Below are positions 42,279 to 50,904 of a stretch of DNA of 64,000 nucleotides, in pieces. The notes under the pieces were generated by a model. The model was not told the origin of the DNA. It did not search any database and saw only the letters and a list, made by a program, of their open reading frames with translations. The stretch covers positions 191-64,190 of the forward strand of contig NZ_AXAI01000017.1 in the NCBI RefSeq assembly GCF_000472425.1, in the 5' to 3' direction. The position numbers and the translations under genes are program-made. The DNA comes from Bradyrhizobium sp. Tv2a-2 (GTDB lineage Bacteria > Pseudomonadota > Alphaproteobacteria > Rhizobiales > Xanthobacteraceae). The first letter of the stretch is position 1; every line of letters starts with the position of its first letter.

Positions 42279-45179
42279 ATGTCAGGGATTCTCGTTGGTC
42301 AATTGATCCTCTGGCTGATCGTAGCCATCATTCTGATCGTGATCTGCGTCTACATCGTCAACTGGCTCTATCACCGCTCGTCCAAGGAAACCTCCTTCGT
42401 CCGCACCGGCTTTCTCGGCGAACGCGTGGTGATCAATGGCGGCGCCTTTGTGCTGCCTTTCATCCACGATTACACCCCCGTCAACATGAACGTGCTGCCG
42501 ATGGGCATCGTTCGCGCCCGGCAGGACGCGGTGATTACCCGTGACCGCATGCGCGTCGATATCGAGGCCGACTTCTATGTCCGGGTGCAGCCGACACGCG
42601 ATGCGGTTGCGATCGCTGCCGCCACGCTCGGCCGCCGTACCATGGAGCCCGAGAAACTGCATGCGCTGCTGTCCGGCAAATTCGTCTCTGCCATCCGCTC
42701 GGTCGCCTCCGAAATGACCATGGAGCAGATGCACGAGCAGCGCGGCGACTATGTCGCGCGTGTCAAGGCTGCGGCCGCCGAGGCTCTGGCCCAGAACGGC
42801 CTCGAACTCGAATCGGTCGCGATCACCGATCTCGACCAGACCGATCTCGAATTCTTCAACCCATCCAACCGGTTTGATGCCGAAGGCCTCACCCGCCTGA
42901 TGGAAGACATCGAAGCCAAGCGCAAGCTGCGCAACGACATCGAGCAGGACTCGATGATCAAGATCCGTTCCCGCAATCTCGAAGCCGAGCGGCAGGCGCT
43001 CGAGATCGAACGCGAGAGCGAAACCGCGCGCCTTGAGCAGGAGCGCGACATCGAGATGCGCCGTGCGCTGCAGCGCACGGAAGTCGCTCGCGAGCGCGCA
43101 TTGCGTGAGACCGAGTCCGAACAGGCGCAGATTACCGCGCGCGAGGCCATCGAAAAGGCTCGCATCGCAAATGAGCAGGCGATCGCGGAGGCGCGCATCG
43201 CCTCCGAGCGCGAGACGCGCCAGAGAGAGATCGAGCGTACACGCGCCATCGAGGAGAAGGAACTCGTCGCCCGCGAGGAAGTGGAAAAGGCGAGAATTGC
43301 CAATCAGCGCGCGGTGGATACGGCACGGATCGCTTCCGAGCGTGAGGTGCGCCAGCGTGACATCGAGCGTATGCGCACGGTCGAGGAAGCCGAGATCGCC
43401 GCCCGCGAAGCGGTCGAAAAGGCTAAAATCCAGCAGGATCGCGTCGTCACCGACGCCCGCATCGCCAACGAGGAAGAGACCCGTCGTCGCGAGATCGAGC
43501 GCACCCGCGCCGTAGACGAAGCCGAAATCACCGCGCGCGAGGCGACCGAACGGGCGCGCATCGCCCAGACGACGGCGGTCAATGCGGAGCGCATCGCCTC
43601 CGACGAGCGGACGCGCGCGCTCGAGATTGCGCAAGTGCGCGCCGTCCAGGAGGCGGAAATCGAGGCGCAGCGGGCCGTCGAGGCCGCCAAAATCGCGCGC
43701 GAGCGCACGCTCGCTGCCGAGCGCATCGGCTCCGAGCATGCGACCCGAAAGCTGGAGATCGAGCGCAACCAGGCCATCGATGTTGCCGGTATCACCGCAC
43801 GTGAGACCACCGAAAGCTCGCGCATTGCGCAAGAGGAGCGCGTCCGTTCGCTCGAGATCGCCCGCAACCGCGCCGTCGAGGAGGCCGACATCGCCTCCCG
43901 CGAGGCCATCGAAGCCGCGCGTATTTCGCAGGAAAAGGTGATCGCCGCCGAGCGCATCCGCGCTGAACGGGAGACGCGATCATTGGAGATCGAGCGGACT
44001 GAGACGATCGAAGCCGCCGAGCTCAAGCGCCGCGATGCCATCGAGCGTCAGCGGATTGGCGTCGAATTGACGCTGGAATCCGAACGCATCGCTTCGTCGA
44101 AGACGCGCGAAGTGCTCAACATCGAGCAGAAGCGCGCAGTCGAAATTGCCGACGAGGACCGTGTCATCGCGCTCTCCGCCAAGCGCTCCGAGCGCATGGA
44201 TGCCGACCGAAAGGTCAAGCAGGCCGAGATTGTTGCGCGCAAGGAGGTCGAGGCGACCGACGTGAACCGCGAGCAGGCGCTGGACGCGGCAAGGCTGGAG
44301 CGGCGCCGCGCCACCGAGCAACTCGAAATCGCGCGCGTGCAGGCGCTGCAGGAAGCCGAAATTGCCTCGCGCGAGGAGGTCGAGCGCGCCCGCATCGCCT
44401 CCGATCGCGGGCTCGACGAGGCCCGGATTGGCCGCGAGCGCGACCTGCGCAAGCTGGAGGTCGGCCGCGAGAAGGACGTCGAAACGGCGATGATGGAAAA
44501 GGCGATCGCCATCCATCAGAAGTCGCTGGAGGAATCTGCGGCCCGCGCGGCAGCCGAGGAGGCGCGCATACGTGCGACGGAGGCCGCCGAGCGCGTAGTG
44601 ACTGCACGGGAGAACGAGATCGCCAAGCGGCGCAAGACGGTCGAAGTGCTGCTCGCCGAGAAACAGGCGGAGGAAACCCGCATCGCGGCCGAAGCCGAGC
44701 GTGTCCGGGCGGCGGTGGAAGCCGAAGCGCAGCGGCTGCTCAACGAGGCCGAGAACGTACTCACCGATCAAGCCCGCTTCTCGCTGTTCCGCAGAAAGTT
44801 GCTTGATCGTATCGAGGGCATCGTGCGCGAAAGCGTCAAGCCGATGGAGAAGATCGAGGGCATCCGCATTCTGCAGGTCGACGGCCTCAACGGCAACGGT
44901 CACGCCAATGGCTCCGGTCGCAGCGCCACCGACGAGGTGATCGACTCTGCGCTGCGATATCGGGTGCAGGCGCCGCTGATCGACTCAATCCTCTCCGAGA
45001 TCGGGGTCGAAGGCGGCAGCCTGGCCAAGATGCCGGGCCTGATTCGCGAGGCGCGTGACATGCAGGGCATCCGGGATTCGACGCGCAAAGGCGGTGGCGA
45101 GAGCAAGTCGGCCGCAGCGCCGGCGGAATCGACGCCCGCCGCAACGCCCACTGAGCGCAGCCCGCGCAAGAAAGGCTAA
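42279..45179 (+). CDS. Giant flotillin-like SPFH protein with 11-residue-repeat coiled coil
   Basis: 966 residues from ATG 42279 (the longer frame to 42153 overlaps the previous gene). Residues 5-27 are a membrane anchor (ILVGQLILWLIVAIILIVIC); 30-200 are an SPFH domain (GGAFVLPFIHDYTPVNMNVL, ADFYVRVQPTRDAVAIAAAT). From about 285 to 600 the sequence is a tandem array of 44-residue units, each of four 11-mers ending in Ile, for example VAREEVEKARI-ANQRAVDTARI; one unit has 33 residues. Irregular coiled coil continues to about 840, then a flotillin-like tail. Bacterial flotillins have about 500 residues, so this one is nearly doubled. It is presumed to form a membrane scaffold. Confidence 0.92.
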   Translation: MSGILVGQLILWLIVAIILIVICVYIVNWLYHRSSKETSFVRTGFLGERVVINGGAFVLPFIHDYTPVNMNVLPMGIVRARQDAVITRDRMRVDIEADFYVRVQPTRDAVAIAAATLGRRTMEPEKLHALLSGKFVSAIRSVASEMTMEQMHEQRGDYVARVKAAAAEALAQNGLELESVAITDLDQTDLEFFNPSNRFDAEGLTRLMEDIEAKRKLRNDIEQDSMIKIRSRNLEAERQALEIERESETARLEQERDIEMRRALQRTEVARERALRETESEQAQITAREAIEKARIANEQAIAEARIASERETRQREIERTRAIEEKELVAREEVEKARIANQRAVDTARIASEREVRQRDIERMRTVEEAEIAAREAVEKAKIQQDRVVTDARIANEEETRRREIERTRAVDEAEITAREATERARIAQTTAVNAERIASDERTRALEIAQVRAVQEAEIEAQRAVEAAKIARERTLAAERIGSEHATRKLEIERNQAIDVAGITARETTESSRIAQEERVRSLEIARNRAVEEADIASREAIEAARISQEKVIAAERIRAERETRSLEIERTETIEAAELKRRDAIERQRIGVELTLESERIASSKTREVLNIEQKRAVEIADEDRVIALSAKRSERMDADRKVKQAEIVARKEVEATDVNREQALDAARLERRRATEQLEIARVQALQEAEIASREEVERARIASDRGLDEARIGRERDLRKLEVGREKDVETAMMEKAIAIHQKSLEESAARAAAEEARIRATEAAERVVTARENEIAKRRKTVEVLLAEKQAEETRIAAEAERVRAAVEAEAQRLLNEAENVLTDQARFSLFRRKLLDRIEGIVRESVKPMEKIEGIRILQVDGLNGNGHANGSGRSATDEVIDSALRYRVQAPLIDSILSEIGVEGGSLAKMPGLIREARDMQGIRDSTRKGGGESKSAAAPAESTPAATPTERSPRKKG

Positions 45180-45185
45180 AGGCGC

Positions 45186-45623
45186 ATGGCGAGAGTCTAC
45201 GTCTCCTCTGTCGTCAATGCCCGCAACGACCGCGTCTGGGCGCGCGTGCGGGACTTCAACGGCCTGCCCAACTGGCATCCGGCGATTGCGGAGAGTCGTA
45301 TCGAGGGCGGCGAACCCGCCGACAAGATCGGCTGCGTGCGGGATTTTCGCCTGCGCAACGGCGATCGCATCCGCGAGAAGCTGCTAGGCCTCTCCGATTA
45401 CGACATGTTCTGCACCTATTCGATCCTGGAATCCCCGATGGGGGTCGAGAACTATGTCGCGACGCTGCGGCTCACGCCGGTGACCGATGGCGACAAGACA
45501 TTCCTGGAATGGACCGCGGAGTTCGATTGCGCGGCCGAGCGCGAAGCGGAACTGGTTAACAATATCGGCAGCGGCGTGTTCCAGGGCGGATTTGACGCAT
45601 TGAAGCGGGCGTTCGGAGGCTAG
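45186..45623 (+). CDS. SRPBCC-family protein (CoxG-like), copy 1
   Basis: 145 residues. The START/Bet v 1-type fold shows VSSVVNARNDRVWARVRDFN, LPNWHPAIAESRIEGGEPA, then CVRDFRLRNGDRIREKLLGL and FLEWTAEFDC. CoxG of carbon-monoxide dehydrogenase clusters is an SRPBCC protein that binds the enzyme at the membrane; the MoxR and VWA genes in this operon are also cox-type. It may recruit the hydroxylase or carry a hydrophobic ligand. About 40% identical by eye to its neighbour. Confidence 0.88.
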   Translation: MARVYVSSVVNARNDRVWARVRDFNGLPNWHPAIAESRIEGGEPADKIGCVRDFRLRNGDRIREKLLGLSDYDMFCTYSILESPMGVENYVATLRLTPVTDGDKTFLEWTAEFDCAAEREAELVNNIGSGVFQGGFDALKRAFGG

Positions 45624-45625
45624 TC

Positions 45626-46069
45626 GTGCCGCATATTGTCAAAAGCACCGTCCTGGATGCACCGACCGACGCGGTGTGGAACCTGCTGCGCGACTTCAAT
45701 GGCCACGACCGTTGGCATCCGGCGGTTGCGACCAGCGCCATCGAGCGGGCGCAACCGTCCGACAAGATCGGCTGCGTGCGCCGTTTCAAGTTGAAGGACG
45801 GTTCGGAGCTGCGTGAGCAGCTGCTCGCGCTCTCAGATCTCGAGCAGACCTTCTCTTATTGCCTGCTCGATACCCCGATCCCGATGTTCAATTATGTCGC
45901 TCACGTCCGCCTGCTCCCGGTCACCGACGGCGACCGCACCTTCTGGCACTGGGAATCGCGCTTCACGACCAAGCCGGAGGACGCGCAAAGCATTACTCAA
46001 ATGGTCGCGGAGCAGATCTATCAGACCGGATTCGACGCCATACGGACGCATCTCAGGGAGGCCGCATGA
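45626..46069 (+). CDS. SRPBCC-family protein (CoxG-like), copy 2
   Basis: 147 residues from a GTG with GGAGG nine bases upstream, two bases after copy 1. It shares the core VWNLLRDFNGHDRWHPAVAT, KIGCVRRFKLKDGSELREQL with copy 1, so the pair arose by tandem duplication, but the C-terminal helix differs (TQMVAEQIYQTGFDAIRTHL). Both belong to the polyketide-cyclase-like SRPBCC group with a hydrophobic pocket. Keeping both suggests a heterodimer or two ligands. Confidence 0.88.
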   Translation: MPHIVKSTVLDAPTDAVWNLLRDFNGHDRWHPAVATSAIERAQPSDKIGCVRRFKLKDGSELREQLLALSDLEQTFSYCLLDTPIPMFNYVAHVRLLPVTDGDRTFWHWESRFTTKPEDAQSITQMVAEQIYQTGFDAIRTHLREAA

Positions 46070-46082
46070 GAGTGGAGGCATC

Positions 46083-46901
46083 ATGCCCGTCACGGTAAGG
46101 ACATTCGGGAGCGCAGGCGAAGCGGCATCCGCCCTGTCCTCGGACCGAACTGCCCGCTATTTCGGCGGCGGCACCTTAGTCATGCGTGCGCTGAACGAGG
46201 GCGACGTCTCGATTTCGAGCATCGTACGGGCGAATGACGTTGCGTTGCGGCGTATCGAGGCCGCCGGCCCGCGCGTGACCATCGGCGCCGGCGTGACCTT
46301 TGCGAAAATCCTTGCTGAGCGGGATCTGGCCTTCCTACACGCCCCGGCGCGCTCGATCGGGGGACCTGCCGTCCGCAATATGGGGACTGTCGGCGGCAAC
46401 CTGTTCGCGCCCAACCCTTACGGCGATTTCACGGTCGCGCTGCTTGCGCTGGATGCCACGGTGTCCGTGCAGGGCGGCTTCGGCGCACGTGACCTACCGA
46501 TCGACGAATTTCTGCAGTCGCGGGAACGGCAAGCCGGCAATCTCGTGCTCTCGGTCTCCTGCCCGAGGCCAGCCAGCTCGGACGCGTTCCGCTATCGAAA
46601 GATCACGCGTATCAGACCGAAAGGCGCCTCCGTCATTACCCTCGCTGCCCACGTCCCCATGAGCGGCGGCCGGGTGTTGGGGGCGCGCCTCGCGCTGGGT
46701 TCGATGGCGCCCATGCCCATTCGCGCCAGAGCCGCCGAACGCGCGCTCGAAGGCCGCCCGCTCGATACTTCGACGATCACAGCCGCCGCTTCAGCCATCA
46801 CCGAGGGCACCTCGCCGGTCGACGATGCGCTAGGCAGCGCCTGGTATCGCCGCGAGATCATCGGCGTGCATTTGCGGCGGCTGTTATCCGACCAGGAATA
46901 G
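46083..46901 (+). CDS. Mo-hydroxylase FAD-binding (medium) subunit
   Basis: 272 residues from ATG 46083 with GGAGG upstream. The FAD-binding motifs of the CoxM/XdhB family are present: ARYFGGGTLVMRALNEGDVS, then GGPAVRNMGTVGGNLFAPNP and YRKITRIRPKGASVITLAAH. It passes electrons from the 2Fe-2S subunit to an acceptor. The order medium-small-large is that of the CO dehydrogenase-type operons. Confidence 0.92.
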   Translation: MPVTVRTFGSAGEAASALSSDRTARYFGGGTLVMRALNEGDVSISSIVRANDVALRRIEAAGPRVTIGAGVTFAKILAERDLAFLHAPARSIGGPAVRNMGTVGGNLFAPNPYGDFTVALLALDATVSVQGGFGARDLPIDEFLQSRERQAGNLVLSVSCPRPASSDAFRYRKITRIRPKGASVITLAAHVPMSGGRVLGARLALGSMAPMPIRARAAERALEGRPLDTSTITAAASAITEGTSPVDDALGSAWYRREIIGVHLRRLLSDQE

Positions 46902-46906
46902 ATCAC

Positions 46907-47383
46907 ATGTCCAAGACTGCCCTGCAATTTCGTCACAACGGCCGCGATGTCGCGATCTTCGTCGACGGCGGCACCAATCTCCTGGTCGCACTGCGCGAGC
47001 TGATCGGCGACATGACGCCGAAATTCGGCTGCGGCCAGGGCGGCTGCGGCGCGTGCAGCGTACTGATCGACGGCGAACTTCACCTGGCCTGCCTGACCTT
47101 GGCCGAAACCGCCGCAGGACGCTCGGTCGAGACGCTCGATGGGTTGAAGGAAGGCCCTAATCTGCATCCGCTGCAACGCGCCTTTGCCGACAATTTTGCC
47201 GCCCAATGCGGCTACTGCACACCCGGGATGCTGATGGCGGCAAAAGCGCTGCTCGACCGCAATCCACAGCCGAGCCGCGCCGAGGTGGTCGAAGCAATTT
47301 CGGGCAATATCTGCCGCTGCACCGGCTATGAGCCGATCATCAACGCCGTGCTCGCCGCCGCAGGCAACCGCGCCCGGGCCTAG
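46907..47383 (+). CDS. Mo-hydroxylase 2Fe-2S (small) subunit
   Basis: 158 residues. Plant-type 2Fe-2S motif CGQGGCGACSVLIDGELHLA-C, and the second cluster domain QCGYCTPGMLMAAKALLDRN with ISGNICRCTGYEPII. All eight cluster Cys are present. It is the standard CoxS-type small subunit, five bases after the FAD subunit gene. Confidence 0.94.
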   Translation: MSKTALQFRHNGRDVAIFVDGGTNLLVALRELIGDMTPKFGCGQGGCGACSVLIDGELHLACLTLAETAAGRSVETLDGLKEGPNLHPLQRAFADNFAAQCGYCTPGMLMAAKALLDRNPQPSRAEVVEAISGNICRCTGYEPIINAVLAAAGNRARA

Positions 47384-47394
47384 AGGACAAGACA

Positions 47395-48987
47395 ATGCTG
47401 GAACTGCGCAAGGACATCTTCGCCGACGAGCGGGATGACAATTTGAAGGAGATCGGCAAGGGCACGCAGCGGCAGGACATGCTCGGCCATGTCACCGGCA
47501 CCTCGACCTATTTCGATGATCACAAGCTGCAGGGCATGCTGCATTTGAAGGTCGTGCGCAGCACGCATTCGCATGCCCGCCTGCGCCGCATCGAGACGAC
47601 GGAGGCCGAGCGATCGCCGGGCGTACGACGCATCATCCGTGGCGCCGATGTACCGCGTAATCTCAATACGCTTTTGAGCCTGATCAATTTCGGCAAGGAC
47701 GACGAACCGTCGCTTGCGGTCGACAAGGTCCGTTACAAGGGAGAGCCGATTGTCGCTGTTGTCGCCGACAGCCCGCGCGAAGCCTACGAGGCCGTGGCAA
47801 AAGTACGGGTCGACTACGAGCCGCTGCCGACCGTGTTTGACGTCGAGGATGCGCTGAAGCCTGGCGCGCCTGTCGTCAACGAGACTTATCCAAAGAACGC
47901 GTTCATCTACTACGAAAAATACGATCATCAGAAACTGCGTTTCGGCGACGTCGAGCGAGGCCTCGCGCAGGCCGATCACGTGCTGGAGCAACGTTACCAG
48001 ATGTCACCGATCGAGCACGCGCCGACCGAGACCAACGGCTCGATCACAGCACCCGACACCAATGGCCGTTACACGGTCTACACCTCGACACAGGCGCTCT
48101 TTTTCTCCGTCGACACCTGCGCGAAAGTTCTGGACGTGCCTTCAAACACTTTCCACTTCATCGGTGGCACCGTGGGTGGCGGGTTTGGCGGCAAGGTCGA
48201 CACAATCACCGAGCCGCTCTGCATTCTCGCGGCGATGCTGACAGGACGGCCGGTGCGCTACCTGCTCGGGCGCGAGGAGGAAATGCAATATGGCCCGCCG
48301 CGCGGTGCCGAGCGCATCTACATCAAGGACGGCGTGATGCGCGATGGACGCGTCGTGGCGCGCAAGATCCGCGCCTATTTCGATAGCGGCGCCTATACCC
48401 GGCTATCCAGCTATGCCGCGGTAAAATGTGCCGCGCATCTGCCAGGGCCGTACACGATTCCCAATGTCTATGGCGACGTCTATTGCGTCTTCACGAACCG
48501 GACACCCGCCACCGCGATGCGCGGCTTCGGTGTCACCGCGATGGACTTTGCCATCGAGTGCCAGATGGACAAGCTTGCGCATCTCGTCGGCATGGATCCG
48601 ATGGAGTTTCGCATTCTCAACGCCTATCGGGACGGTGACATGAAGGCGCACAGGCGCGAGGCCAAGAACACGGCGCTGATCGAATGCGTCCAGGTTGCCG
48701 CCGAAAAGGCCAAGTGGCCGCTGCGCGAGGAGTTCAAGCGCGCCTCATCACGCCAAGGGGGCGGTGGCGCACGGGCTACTGTCCCGCCAACGCCGCGCGA
48801 AGCGCATGCTGCGTCTGTTGCGGCTGCCTCGCAACGCACCGTTTACGATAGGCTACCCGCGACGACGTCACGAGAGCCACCGCCGCCTCCTTCCCCTTCG
48901 CCGCCCCCACCCCCTCCTCCGCGCCCGCAGACGCCGTCGCATGGCGCGACCCGTTTCTCCTCTGTGTTCGGCACCAGGAGGCGCTGA
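47395..48987 (+). CDS. Mo-hydroxylase molybdopterin subunit, N-terminal half (split gene)
   Basis: 530 residues. Family features: DMLGHVTGTSTYFDDHKLQG, then TVGGGFGGKVD, PVRYLLGREEEMQYGPPRGA and TPATAMRGFGVTAMDFAIEC. The enzyme sequence stops near residue 455 (AEKAKWPLREEF); the last 70 residues are low-complexity, ending in a Pro-rich run. The AYRCSFR active-site loop of true CO dehydrogenase is absent, so this is a hydroxylase of the xanthine/isoquinoline/nicotinate sort. The missing half is the next gene, 1 bp after the stop. Confidence 0.9.
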   Translation: MLELRKDIFADERDDNLKEIGKGTQRQDMLGHVTGTSTYFDDHKLQGMLHLKVVRSTHSHARLRRIETTEAERSPGVRRIIRGADVPRNLNTLLSLINFGKDDEPSLAVDKVRYKGEPIVAVVADSPREAYEAVAKVRVDYEPLPTVFDVEDALKPGAPVVNETYPKNAFIYYEKYDHQKLRFGDVERGLAQADHVLEQRYQMSPIEHAPTETNGSITAPDTNGRYTVYTSTQALFFSVDTCAKVLDVPSNTFHFIGGTVGGGFGGKVDTITEPLCILAAMLTGRPVRYLLGREEEMQYGPPRGAERIYIKDGVMRDGRVVARKIRAYFDSGAYTRLSSYAAVKCAAHLPGPYTIPNVYGDVYCVFTNRTPATAMRGFGVTAMDFAIECQMDKLAHLVGMDPMEFRILNAYRDGDMKAHRREAKNTALIECVQVAAEKAKWPLREEFKRASSRQGGGGARATVPPTPREAHAASVAAASQRTVYDRLPATTSREPPPPPSPSPPPPPPPRPQTPSHGATRFSSVFGTRRR

Positions 48988-48988
48988 G

Positions 48989-50011
48989 ATGGCAAAGCAT
49001 CGCGGACGCGGCATCGCCTCGATCAACTACCCGATCGGCATGAATCTCGGCGGCGATCCCAGCCAGGCGCTGGTCCATTCCAACCCCAGCGGCAAGTTCA
49101 CGGTTTCGCTGTCCTCAATCGACCTCGGCCAGGGCATGAAGTCGGTCACGCGCCAGATCTGTGCCGAGACCCTCGGCGTACCGGTCGAGGACGTCTATGT
49201 CGATACCGCCGATTCCGACACCGGACCGCATTGCATGGGCTCGTTCGCCTCGCGCGGTACCCATCGCGTCGGCAATGCGGTGATGGCGGCGGCCAAGGAA
49301 GCGCGGGGCGTCATGATGGAAGCAGCAGCCGAGGAGCTTGAGGTCAATGCTGCCGATCTCGAGACCGACGGACGCGGCAATATTCACGTCAAGGGCGCTC
49401 CGCATCGGTCAATTTCGACAAAGGACGTCGCGATCGCCGCACAATTCAAGCAGGGCAAGACGATCTCGGGACGCGGCATCTTCCTGGTGCCGCTGTCCGA
49501 CGTCGATCCTGAGACCGGAGAGATGTCGCCGGCGACGTGCTATGCACATGCCTGCCTCGTCGCCGAGGTCGAGGTTGACGACGAGACCGGCGACGTTGCC
49601 ATGATCCGCATGGACAGTGCCTATGAGCTCGGTCGCGCCCTCAACCCACGGCTGGTCGAGCAGCAGCTGGTCGGCGGGGCCTGGATGGGCATCAGCCATA
49701 CGCTCTACGAGACGACGGAGCCGTATTATCCTGATTCAAGCCACGGACCACGCGACTTCGTCGAATATCTGATGCCGGGACCCGGCGATATCTGCCCGCA
49801 CGATATCGCCGTGCTGGAGCGCCCCGCGGCCGACGGGCCGTTCGGTGCCAAGGGCCCCGGCGAGATGTGCGCCAATCCGGTGCTGCCCGCGGTCGCGAAT
49901 GCGATCTTCAATGCCGTCGGCGTACGTATCGATGAATTGCCAATCACGCCCGAACGGGTGTTGCGGGCGATCAAGGCACAAGGCGGCGCGCAGCCGCAGG
50001 CGCGGCGCTGA
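48989..50011 (+). CDS. Mo-hydroxylase molybdopterin subunit, C-terminal half (split gene)
   Basis: 340 residues from ATG 48989 with AGGAGG seven bases upstream. It resumes exactly where the N-terminal half stops: GRGIASINYPIGMNLGGDPS, SIDLGQGMKSVTRQICAETL, YVDTADSDTGPHCMGSFASR, and near the end GAKGPGEMCANPVLPA with the catalytic Glu of the KGxGE type. An own start with a strong ribosome-binding site shows that it is translated as a separate chain. Both halves are intact, so a working two-chain large subunit is plausible. Confidence 0.9.
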   Translation: MAKHRGRGIASINYPIGMNLGGDPSQALVHSNPSGKFTVSLSSIDLGQGMKSVTRQICAETLGVPVEDVYVDTADSDTGPHCMGSFASRGTHRVGNAVMAAAKEARGVMMEAAAEELEVNAADLETDGRGNIHVKGAPHRSISTKDVAIAAQFKQGKTISGRGIFLVPLSDVDPETGEMSPATCYAHACLVAEVEVDDETGDVAMIRMDSAYELGRALNPRLVEQQLVGGAWMGISHTLYETTEPYYPDSSHGPRDFVEYLMPGPGDICPHDIAVLERPAADGPFGAKGPGEMCANPVLPAVANAIFNAVGVRIDELPITPERVLRAIKAQGGAQPQARR

Positions 50012-50022
50012 GGTCGCGGACG

Positions 50023-50904
50023 ATGGCGGTTCGCAGCAATATCGTCGGCATCGATAGTCCGGAGGCGCTGGAGAAGGCGCTGCGCGCGGCCTATTATCTC
50101 GCCGACGAGGGGCTTGCGACCGCTGCCTATCTTGGACTCGCGCTGGGCAAGCCGCTGTTGCTGGAAGGCGCACCGGGGGTCGGGAAGACGGAAGCGGCCA
50201 AGGCCATCGCTGCGGTGCTGTGCCGTCGCCTGATCCGCCTGCAATGCTACGAGGGGATCGACGCGGCCGCTGCCCTCTACGAGTGGAACTATCCGCGCCA
50301 GATGCTCGCGATCCGCCAAGCGGGCGACGAGAGCATCGATATCTACGGCGAGTCATTTCTCATTGAGCGGCCGATGCTCGCGGCTTTGCGCGCCGCTGAC
50401 TCCGCCGTACTCCTGATCGATGAGATCGACCGTGCCGACCAGGAGTTCGAAGCCTTTCTGCTCGAATTTCTCTCCGACTTCCAGATCTCCATCCCCGAGC
50501 GCGGCACGGTTCGTGCGTCCGAACGTCCCGTCGTCGTGCTGACCTCGAACCGCACGCGCGATCTTCACGAGGCGCTGCGGCGTCGCTGCGTCTATCACTG
50601 GATCGACTATCCCACGGCGGAGCGCGAGGCGCGCATCGTGATGATGAGGGCATCAAGCGTCGCCGAATCGACAGCGCGCGCGGTCGTCGCGGCTGTCGGC
50701 AAGCTGCGGCGCGAGCCCCTGACCAAGGCGCCCGGAATTGCCGAGGCCGTCGACTGGGCGGAGGCGGCAACCGTGTTGCATCAACGGGGCGCGCGCTGGC
50801 CGGATGCCTTCAGGCGCTCCATCGGCCTCGCGCTGAAGGATGAAGAGGACCTGCGCTTCATGTCGCCGCGGCTGGACGCCCTGATCGCGGAGGCAGCCGC
50901 ATGA
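50023..50904 (+). CDS. MoxR-family AAA+ ATPase (CoxD-like)
   Basis: 293 residues. Walker A LLEGAPGVGKTEAAKAIAAV, Walker B AVLLIDEIDRADQEFEAFLL, sensor 1 VVVLTSNRTRDLHEAL, and a GxRRWP-type finger. CoxD, which this resembles, is needed to mature the Mo-Cu site of CO dehydrogenase by energising the VWA partner. It is followed at a 4-bp overlap by the VWA gene. Confidence 0.9.
   Translation: MAVRSNIVGIDSPEALEKALRAAYYLADEGLATAAYLGLALGKPLLLEGAPGVGKTEAAKAIAAVLCRRLIRLQCYEGIDAAAALYEWNYPRQMLAIRQAGDESIDIYGESFLIERPMLAALRAADSAVLLIDEIDRADQEFEAFLLEFLSDFQISIPERGTVRASERPVVVLTSNRTRDLHEALRRRCVYHWIDYPTAEREARIVMMRASSVAESTARAVVAAVGKLRREPLTKAPGIAEAVDWAEAATVLHQRGARWPDAFRRSIGLALKDEEDLRFMSPRLDALIAEAAA

Noticed and set aside
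42282-44903. Long minus-strand frames antisense to the flotillin gene
   Set aside because: They arise from the codon periodicity of the repeat; translations are monotonous Arg/Leu/Asp-rich.
42279-45179. Reading the flotillin repeats as a DNA repeat array
   Set aside because: The units are diverged at nucleotide level; periodicity is that of the protein, not a mobile or CRISPR-like array.
47395-48987. Calling the Mo subunit a pseudogene
   Set aside because: Both halves are intact and the second has its own AGGAGG and ATG immediately after the first stop.
46083-50011. Assignment as CO dehydrogenase (coxMSL)
   Set aside because: The large subunit has TPATAMRGFG where form I CO dehydrogenase has its AYRCSFR loop.
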